Of a DNA stretch of 64,000 bases, positions 36,401 through 47,600 are shown one piece after another (within the stretch, counting starts at the first letter, position 1; each line of letters starts with the position of its first letter). Position numbers and translations under genes: made by a program. Under the pieces are notes generated by a model. That model did no database searches. It had not been told where the DNA came from and saw only the letters and a list, made by a program, of their open reading frames with translations. Source of the stretch: Girardinichthys multiradiatus (lineage: Eukaryota > Chordata > Actinopteri > Cyprinodontiformes > Goodeidae); assembly GCF_021462225.1 (NCBI RefSeq), contig NC_061794.1:43338914-43402913 (forward strand). Reading direction: 5' to 3'.

Positions 36401-39400
36401 AGCTGTCAAAGACAGGGATGGATCAGGAACCAAGTTTATCTTGGCACCACAAGCTCGCTGTTAGAGAACTGCACTTAAGAGAGATATCTTGAAGTCACAG
36501 AATCTCCATGACAACCTTTAGACACTATCTTCATACCAGCTGGCTGTTTGCAGGGCATATCAGGAAAAAAGCATTTTCTCTCCTACATTTACAAACATAA
36601 ACGTTAGGAGTTTACTAAACGTTACTGTGACTTTAATTGGACCCCTGTGCTTTAGACTAAGATTGAGCTTTTCAGTAAAAAAAAAGAACTACATATGGGT
36701 TTGACATGAAATGTAGAATGAATGTGTGTAAAAGCATCTCATACCCACTGTTTAGTATGTTGGAGGATCTGTAATGCTGTGGGCCTGATTCTCTTACCCT
36801 AGGAACCTTTTTTAGAAATGAGAAAATGTTAAATAAAAATCCAGTGGCCTCTTTTCAGCAGAATAGTGATCAAAACAAATGACAGAATGTATTGACCTTC
36901 ATAAATCTTTAAAACCACAATTAAAAAGGTTTACATCAGTAATGCAGCGGATTGTTTCCCCTCACTGAATAAATTTACATTAAGGGTTGATTTTTTTAGT
37001 ACTGTTGCAATAAAAATAAATGTCTTTAGAAAATTGTTGAGGAAACTAATTCCTCATATTTAGGTCTACATACCCTTACTTTTAGTCAAGATAAATATAA
37101 GATAATAAATATTAAATAGTTAATTAGCAAAAATACTACTGCTAAAAGGCCAAAGTAAGCCCTAAAATGTGTTACAGGATGTACCATAACTCTTATTATA
37201 CCAATAAACACTTATATTATGATGATGGATTAGTGGTTGTTAATTGTTCTATTTGTTTGCAATCAAAAGTTCATCAGAGCCAGAGAGCAAAGCATTTTCT
37301 CTTTGTTTCCTTTTCAGTGGCGACCGGGAGGCCATAAAGAGGATCGCCTATGAGTTTGTTGAGGACAAAGCCAAGGAAGGGGTCATTTACGTTGAGGTCA
37401 GATACAGCCCACATTTCCTAGCCAACTGTAATGTGGAGCCCATTCCATGGAACCAGCAACAGTCAGTGTTTTAGTTTGCTTTTTTTTATAAGTGGATCTA
37501 GCTTTTCTGCTGTGATGAAATGTATTACAATTTGTTTCACCAGGTGTTTTTCTGTTTCAACAGAGGAGACTTGAGCCCAGATGATGTGGTGCATCTGGTA
37601 AACGAGGGCCTCAGGGAGGGGGAGATGGCCTTCAAGATCAAAGCCAGGTCCATTCTTTGCTGCATGCGCCACATGCCAAGTAATGAACTGTTCATGCTCC
37701 TGTCTGCCAAAACACGCTTGTGAGATAAGGTTCCTGTATATGAATGTTTTGAGTGATCGAATGTCTGCCTCAGACAGTCTTGAAGAAAGACTCCACAATT
37801 TTCGCATACATTTTATATATCTTTTATGAGACAAAGTGGGTTTTAAAACTAAAATCTAAACAGCACCCAAAGCCAATTAGTTGGGGTGCTACTAAGTGTG
37901 GAACTGAAGACTTTTTAAAAAACAATAAATATTTGACAAAATAAAATATATTTCTCACAGAATAAATAGACTAAAATGAAAGGGCAGAATCTTTACATTT
38001 TTTTCAGCATGAGATGATGCTATGATGCAGTAAAACATTTTAATTTGAAGTTTTTTATGCATCTTTACCAGGGGATTCCAACACGTATAGCAGGAATTGT
38101 AAAGGTTTCTCACAGAGCAGTAATAAATATGTGCAAAACAAATATAAAACAGAGCAATCAAACTAAATGGAACTTGTAAATTATATTATTATGTCATATT
38201 TCAATCAGACATTTATATCAGTGCAGACACTATGAACTCTTTATATTTTATCCGTTGTCTTGTCAACATTTATTTGTTGATACTCTTTACATGCATTCAG
38301 GCATTGCAGGACAGAAACATTCCCAAGAAAAAGTTTTTTTTTTTTTTTTCAAAATCAACACATGCAGTCCTCTGCATGCACGCATGGACATTGGGTTAAT
38401 TGGCAACTCTAGATTGCACAAAGGCATAACTGTGTGTATATGGTGTTATATCTCAGTGAGCTACTGCAGACCTATGTAGGTTGGCCCTCGCCTCCTGTTT
38501 GTTTAGTGCTGACGTAAGGCCCAGCCAGATAGGAACATGCTGAATGCAACAAGAGCCAAAAAAAAGCAAATCATTTTTTTTATGACAATGTAAAGCCAGA
38601 TTCTGGACGCATTACAAAGGCACAGCTAAGGGAGAGGAAGTTACAGACACTGGACTGACTCGCCTTTAGTCCTCACCTGTCCACAAAACAGAACATGGGA
38701 TGAAATTTGAAGCTAAAAAAAAACTCCACAATGTTGCATACTTTTAGAATGTGGAAGTGCCAATACCTAACAAACAGATGAAATAAATGTTGTTACATGT
38801 CCTACAAAATCTATATTTGAGATGGTAAATAAATAATGAATAATAACAATTATTCAAGATCATTTAATAGTGTCAAGAATTATTTCAACATATGATAAAA
38901 TAATTATTTCATAAAAATTTTAAGTCACAGTAAGATGCAGCGCAGAACCATCAAATAATTAATCTGTGAAATATTTATGTGATTTTTGTAAATACACCAA
39001 GTTACATTATTATTTAATATATTTAATTAATTACACATATAACAAACAATATATATATAGGATTAATTGTGAATAATCAATGGCACGTTGCTTGAATTTT
39101 GATCCTTTTAGCCCTCCATATAAGACAGTTTCTCCAGAAGAACAGTTAACATGGAAACAGCTCACTGCACAGATGTGGCACTGTTATGTTTCTTGTGGCA
39201 TTAAGTGTTAAAACACTGGTGGGGTAAAAAGCCATCACAAACTGAGAAGCACTTTACTTTCTGTAAGTGTTGGAAGCCTTTATTCTGAAATGATGCTGAA
39301 GAAGCAAAAGATGAATATATATCTGCAAAAAAGAACAAAATCCTGCAGCTTTAAAAACAAAAGAAGTATTTTCCAAACTATAAAGCTTCTTCCTCTGATT

Positions 39401-42400
39401 TTGAGGTATAATACTTTAAGTGGCAGCTGGTGTTACCGTGTTAACATACGGTCTATGAGCTGCCTGTAATATGAACTGTGGTAACATGAGCAGCAGAGCT
39501 CTGCTCTGTTTGAGCAACTGTTTCCATGTAACCCAACAGCAAAAATGAATTTCACATTACATATAAATTAAAATAGTTTTGACTAAACCCAGCATGGAAC
39601 ACATGCAGATATTCTAGGTGTCTTTATGTGGAAAGAAGATTTTGTTTAGTTTTAGAAACAAGTTATCAATGGAAAATGTGGAATAGTTACAGATGTATGT
39701 GTTGGTTATCATACAGTTTTTACAGCAGTAAATATATACTTTCAGGTTAAATAAATTAACTTTAAACAGTGAAACAACAAGTTCATTGAATATCTTTGAG
39801 AAATAAGGTATTGTCTCTTGCAGAGTTACATGAGAGCTCATGTCACGCTCATGACTCAGCAGTAAATTTGAGACTACAGCATATGAGACTTGCACCAGCA
39901 ACAACTCATTTTGACTTTTCTAAATTAAGCTCAGTCATCCAGCTGCTGGCAGAGCTTCAAAGTTACTGCACAGACCTGCAAGGAATCTGTCTTAAAACCT
40001 AAAGAGAACCTTAAGAAAAGTACACATACTATTAAATTCTGCTTAATAACAACCTGTCCCCTTGATCACTGTCAGCTTGCATGTTGGTTCATGTTTTTCT
40101 GGGCTTCCTATATCCTTGGATTTATTCAGATGTTGTGGATTGATAATCATATTTCATCTGCACACTACTGTCATGTGAGCTTTTCATGTGTCGTAATGGA
40201 ATTTTGAAAACTTTCCAGGCTGGTCCATGGATGTTGTGCAGCTGTGTAACAAGTATCGAAATAATGGGGTGGTGGCCATCGATCTGGCAGGTGATGAGCT
40301 GCAGAACTGTGAAGCCTGCCCAGAGCACAAGACTGCCTACGAGGTGAGCATGAACATTTATAAAGATATTAAAAACAGGCAGGATCTTTCAGATTCAGGC
40401 ATGAATCTTTTTATGTTTTTACTTTTGCAGCAGCTCTACAAGCTAGACTTCTAGCAAAAACATGAAACTGCCTATTTAAAAACTGACGGTTTATTAGTGT
40501 TTAGTGTACTTTTCATATTTCTATTACAAAAACAAAATACAGTTTTCCTGGCCACAACAAGTTTCTGAAATTACACGACACATATCTTTTAATGGGGACA
40601 CATTTTTTCACAAGTGGAAAACGTTTTAAGACACAAGTGGGCATCTCAGATTATTCCCCCTAATCTGAGAATCGTGCGATACCCAGAGAAGTTTCCTAAA
40701 ACCCAATAACAATGGTTTTTTACATTTATTTTTTAAACACGTCCTGTCGCAGCCTTTTAGGCATACTACATGGAGCAGATGGTAGTCTACATGTGCCAGG
40801 CCAGTTTTGCTCTACTAAAATTATATCTCAAATTGCGAGATAAAGAAAGGATGTTAAATAACTGTTACATGGCATACATCAAGAAAAACCATCTTCTCTC
40901 TGAAAAGATTGTGGCAGAATGATCTGGGTTTACAAAGATACATCTGAATGATGCCATCTGGAAAAAAATATTTTGATAGAATAGACCAAAGTAGAAATGC
41001 TTTGTCCAGATTCAAGGGTACCCAAATAAAGCATATCAGCACAAACACCTTATACTACCTGTCAAGCATGGAGGTGGAGGTGTGATGATTTGGGCCGGTT
41101 TTATAGTCATTGTCACCATCTCCATAACCAGCTGAGGTCCAAATAAACTTTCCTCATGGAAGTGATAAAAAACATACAAAGAAAATTGGGACCAAATTTT
41201 CCTGCAATGATCTAGCACACTGATAAACAATCAACTACTTCAGGTTATTTCTGTTGAAGCTGGTCTTTAAAGCCTTCAATCACTTAGGGTACTTACTATC
41301 TCCAACACACCTTTCCAATCTTGGTTTCATCTTTGTTCAATAAATAAAGAGAGCTTTGAATCTAGTGTGTTTTTGTATATTTGATGAGATAAAAATAGTT
41401 TTGGAAGCTGGTAAAGACCAGATCCATTTTTATTAAGTCCTGTTATGTAAAACTACAAAAACCAGCGTCCAAAATGGGTGGAATTGGTCAGATGAAAGAG
41501 GATGTACTTTCTTCTTGCTGTCACTGCATTGCTCCATCAGTTATTGGCCCCTTTTCTGACCAACAAGGTTAGGTACATACTAGCCTTTAAAGAAGCATTA
41601 ATCTCCACAGACAGTTTGTCTAATTTTCTGTCCTACCATTCCTGTTCTGCCAGTTAAATAGATTTAATTAAGTATTCATGTCACAATCTCTTTCTGCCCT
41701 GAAGCTTGAATGAGTTTGCTCACCTGTAAAATGCTTTGGATATAATCCTGTGTTGAATACAAATGATGTATTTTACATAAGCAGCACACACTGATCTTAT
41801 CCAGAGAACCCTATACTATTGAATGAAATGGAAATAACATTCAGGCTTTAACAAGGCAGTCAGCAGAGAGCAGAGTCCTCTCTGACAGCGAGTGTTATCT
41901 TCTACAATTTATGATCTCAGATACACATGTGCAGAATAAGCCTGACAGACTTCCTGCAAACAAGTCAAGGCTGGCAGTCCTGAAATAAAAACAGATCATA
42001 TAAACAAAGGGAGTGTTTTATGTCTTCAGCTTTATGTGAAGCTTCATTGTGATTTATAGATGAACTGGAAAAAGCTAAATTATTTCATGTCAAACTACCA
42101 AAACACTGTTCCAGTGAGAACAGAAACTAGCTGAAATATTGGCTCAGTATTGCAGATGTGAAAGCCAGATGTTTGGCTGTGCTGCTTGGTTTCTCATGTG
42201 TTCCTTGATGGATGCTGTTCCCAGGAGGCCGTTCGTTTGGGGATACATCGCACGGTGCACGCAGGAGAGGTGGGCCCAGCAACGGTGGTGAGAGAGGTAA
42301 GTTGCTCAGCAAAAACACAAGACGTTGCCCGAAGGGGTGGTTGTCGTGTCATCCAGCACCTTAATTGCTCATTGGTGTGTGTAAACAAAACACTGAAGGG

Positions 42401-44581
42401 ACTCTACAACAATAGAGATGAGGGCGAAGAGCCAAACACAACAAGCAGAGCAGAGTTTAGTGTTTGGATGTCAGTGGAAGAACAAATTTAGAGTGCTGTG
42501 AAAATGTGTTTGTTTGAACAAAAGAAGCTGCTCAACAATACAGTAAATCATTTCTGAACCTGCAGGAGAAGCTATCTGCATCGTAAACTGTCCTGACGTG
42601 TAAAACGTGTAAAATCTAGCAGAGAAGCAACAATTAACAAAAGGGTAGATTTGCAAACTTTCTTCAAATTCAGACATGTACCCTCATTAAGATTATTATA
42701 TCTTTAAGGGAAACCCCAGATAAGGATGTCATGGCTTTGTATGCTTGAGTTAATTCACATACATTGAAGTAAATCGAGGCACACCTGGTGATGCATTTTA
42801 AGGCAACACCTTAAACACACTTGTTTGACATAATGGAAAAATCAAAAAAAAGTCGGAAAGGATATCAGGATAAGAATTGTGGACCTCCACAGCTGTTGTT
42901 TATCCTTAAGATCAATTTCCAGATGCCTGAAGGAGCTACATTCATCTCTTCAAACAATTAAAAGCAAGTTTGCATACTACATCATTTAGGAAGAGGACGG
43001 GCTCTGCGTCCCAGAGATGAAAGTGTTTAGGTGTGAAATCTGCGTATCAACAACAGAACAGAAGCAAATGACCTTGTGAATTCACTGGCTGAAACTGGTA
43101 AAGTAGCGTCATTATCCGCAATAAAACAATTCCTGTACCAACATGTTCGGAGCACCATCCACGCTGTAAAGTACGGGGTTGGCAGCATCATGTTGTGGTT
43201 TTTGTTTTTTCTTTGCCACAAGAGGGACTGGTGCACTTTACATAATAGATGGCAATATGAGGAAAGGGCATTATGTTATAATATTGAAGCAACATCTCAA
43301 GACAACAGCCAGAACAATTAAGCTCAGCTTAAGTTCAGTCAGGAGGAATGGGCCAAAATCCTACAAACTAATGCGAGAAGTTTGTGGAGGGATACCATCA
43401 TTTAAAAGACAATTCTACCAAATACTAAGGAAATGTAAGGATACTTGCCCAGATGAGGTGGTTCCTATTTGAAGAAGGTTTAAAACAATTTTGTAAAAAA
43501 AAACATTGTGCTTGTTATTTTGACATTTAGCAAATAGAAATCATTATTGAAGTGTGAACTGACCTAAAACCGGAAATTTATTCAGATTTAACGTAAGGGA
43601 GCGAGAAATGGTTATGTGTGTTTTATGAAGCGTTTGTAAAAATGTGGTCTCATCTATGCATGTTGGTCCTGTAATTTAATGATAATGTTGATATTAGATC
43701 GCTTATGTCAGTAGAATTGGTAGAGTTCATTTAAACTTGTTGGTCTCCTTAGACACAACTAAGTGTAGTCCACACATTTTCACTAGGGCTAAGGTCGAGG
43801 CTTTGAGAAGTAATTTCTAGAAGCTAAATATTTTCCTGAAATATCGGTGTGTTTGGGATCATTTCCCTGTTTAAACAGCCAACTGTGTCCAGGTTTCAGC
43901 CATCTAGCTGCTGATGTTAGGTGAATAATTTGAAAGTAGTTCTGCATCATTACTACACCCACTATATCCTTTGCAGCAATAACTCTAGCCACAAAACATA
44001 CCCCCAGCATGATCCATCTACTCATTCAAACATTCATATTGTTGTTGTAGCCAGTCTTGGTCTTTTCATACAAGTTCTCCCCAGGAGCCCTTAAGATTGT
44101 CTATGTGGACTACTGCAAATTTCAGTCAATCTTGAATGTGTTGATTTTGGAAAGGCTTCTATTCTAGGCCAGCACACTCTTAGTCCATAGCGACATAAAA
44201 CTTAGATCACTGTGGATGGTGACACTGGAAGGCAAGAGCCATGATTGCTCCTGGTTGATCCAGAACATCTTAACCAGTATCCTTTCATCTGAATGTAAGA
44301 GAAGGGATCTACTTCCAGATTTGGGCAAAGCAGTGACAAATAGATATAACTTGGAATTACATAAAACTGTTTAATGTTTGCAGTTGTTTAGAAACGCCTC
44401 AAAAAGACGTCCCCAACTAGTGTAAATGTACTATTCTCCTTAATACATCTTCACAAGGTTCTTTGGACATTCCTGTTGTTCGGGTTGGTCACTCCAATGA
44501 ATCCTGTGAAACAAAACCTTTTGTCTGTGAACTTTTGCCTGGGGGACATTTTGTACCTGGTTTGACAACCAACAAATTAAA

Positions 44582-44618
<37 letters not shown>

Positions 44619-47600
44619 TTATGTGGTTGTATGTCTCCAGTAAATCTACTCTTAACAACGGCGTGCTTGGAGTTTTTGTGCTTTGATCAGTGGTCATAAT
44701 TTGTCATATTTTATAAAGGTCAATTGGTCCAAATGGAGATTAGAACCAAAATAATAAAAAATGAGATGCAAAGCCATCTCTTTTTTCTGAGGCGGCTTAG
44801 GTCCGCCAGAAGATGGTGTGGATGTTCTGTTGTGGGCATCATGTTTGCTGTTATGTGCTGGGGCAGCAGCCTGAGGGCCCAGGACTCCAAGAGATCATCA
44901 GGTAGGCTGGCCATGTTGTGGGGGAGAAATCTAGTCAGGCTACCTGGACATTGTGTTGGAGAGGAGAACGAAATGTTGATCTTTTCCTCACATATTCTCC
45001 ATTATTTGATGAACAGTTATAAGAGCTCATTCAGCAAAAAAACTCAGACGGCCTCAATGTAAAACAGAGCGACAGAAAATCATCTCTGCCTGTGCAGTGA
45101 AACTGTCCACTTCTAACCTCTGACAGAACACACCCACAGGACTACAATAATGGAAATAATTGTCTTACTTTGTCTGAATTCCAATTTTAACAGGTGTCTG
45201 TCTTTGCAATATCAAGAATTTCCCCACTGGGATTAATAAAGTAATTCTGATGCTGATTAATCTCTAGAATTAATAAGAAAGAATAAAGTGATGTGCAGTA
45301 GTTTAATTACATGGATAAAAAATGTTTGGTTACAAGATGGAAGTAGGAAGGGATGAGATATAGATACAAATTAGCCAGACAGAACACATTCCTGAAGCTT
45401 CAGCACCACTTATTTAAAGATTTGGGTGAATGAACTGAGTGTGTAGTTTTGACCCTGTGTGCTTCTCAGTTTTAAAATTTACTATTCTATAATAATTCCG
45501 GCAAGGTCAAAGATCAGCTCAAATAAATCATTGTATTCATCAACACGTCTCAGGGGAACCATGTATTGAAGGTTAAACTTGTCAGTGATTGTCATGGTTT
45601 TTTAATTTTTTGCGGGTTCGTCTCCTCCTCTCTCTGGGGTTTTAGGCTGTGGAAGTGCTGAAAGCTGAACGCATCGGACACGGCTACAGAACCCTGGAGG
45701 ACCAAGCCCTATACAAAGATCTGCTAGAAAAAAATATGCACTTTGAAGTAAGCCTTATTTTATTCTCATATATTATGTATATATTCATAACATATAACAT
45801 ATTTCATCTAATATACTAAGTGTTTGCCATCCTCATCTAAGGTGATTTTAGTGTGGAACTCATATAGAAGCAGAAATATTGTGCCCTCTAGTGGAGACAT
45901 CAGTTAACTGAGAGATTGCAGCCATTAGCTCACTCAGTGCTGCCTCTGCTGTTCTCCTTGCAGATGTGTCCTATTTCCAGTAAATGGACAAAGGCGTGCC
46001 CCTCAGACTTCAGCAAACACCCCATCATCAGGTCCGCTTTTTCCCTAACACTAAAATATGGATAAACAGCAAACTAGGATTCATTTGAATCATTTGGGTT
46101 TTATGTTTTGCTTTGAACAGGTTCAGACTGGACAAGGCTAACTACTCCCTGAACACAGATGACCCTCTGATCTTCAACTCCAACCTGGCACTCGACTACA
46201 GCACTGTGTATGAATACATGGGATTCACAGAGGAAGAATTCATACGGGTGGTGAGATCAAATGTAGAGTTTAATAATAGCAGTAGGTCAAAGGGAGAAAC
46301 AATTTAAATGTAGTTAGAAAGGAAAACACGACATTTATATGCCTTTTATCAGCAGGAACTCTGATAAACTCTACAGAATATTCCAACTTAGTTGTATCTA
46401 AAGATTCAAGTTCTTAATTCAGCACAAACTTATTATACCACTATGCACAACACCAAGACCGGAGCAGGCTTGCCTGAAACATGGCATAAGAGCGTAGAAA
46501 AAAATGCTTTGACATTCGGATTTGCACAATTCAGTAAACTCAGAGCTGGAGCAGCTCAACCCTAAAGTAACAAATTTGCCCGCCAGCACCTTTAAAGGTC
46601 AGTGATTATGTTAAACCTTGTTCGCCTAGCCTGCGTGTAAATAAACAAACATCGATGGACGGTTTCCTGTCTGCAGTTGGTGAAATTTAAACTGCAGCTC
46701 TGATAGGCTGCCAAAATAATTCAAAAGCTTTGCAAAAATGTATTTCCGCGCAGGTTTTCTCAGGTCGCACTGCAGCATTTCAGGGAAGTTAAGGTCTCAA
46801 GTTAGTCACTATGGTAACTAATGCTGAACACCCAACCTGCTCCAGACCAGATATCTCAGTAAATTTGATCAGAAAGCAATTACTCCTTGCAGGATCTGAA
46901 GATTAGAAATTACTTGTTACTTGTTTTTCTTCATAAAATACACGTGTCTGACTAAAAAGATTGTTTATTTTATAAAGTGCCTGAGTGCATCCGACTCTCC
47001 AAACCTTTACCTAATGTGTCTGTACATTTATGTCCATACTCACATCTCTTGTAGGTTTTCTTAAGGGTTTATGATCACTAACCAACTATAACCCATTTTA
47101 TGTGGCATTACACAGTGTGGATGGAAGAAAATGGACCTAAAACTTTTATTACATCTCCCTCTGCTGGACTGAGTAGTTTTTATCTTTGTAGTGTTCAATG
47201 TGAATAGGAATTGAAACAAACATTGGTACAAAGATGTTAGGATTGAAGCTTTCTCCAACAGATGACACCTGCAGCATTTAGCACAATAACAAAATTTTAA
47301 ACAGATTCATGCTTTCATAAGTTGGCTGGAATATAGATAAACATATTTTGCCCATTGCCCTTTTTTATGGCCATCTTTCTACTTGCCTCTACAATGTGAT
47401 TGGTCATTTTATTCAAACTCCTCCTACTTTACATGGACATACACATTAAACCATCTTGGAAGTATAGGTTTCGCACCCTGGGGCCACAAATCAAGCCCAA
47501 ATCATTAGTCTTCCACCTCCAGGCTTTAGAGTTGCTATGAAGCGTTTGTGTTGGAAGATGTGTATTATGATTCAAATTCTCCACTTTGGTCTTGTTAAAT

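Noticed and set aside
42186..42491. 101-codon ORF as a separate gene
   Set aside because: It is ada exon 7 read through into the following intron; real splice sites bound the exon at 42225 and 42296.
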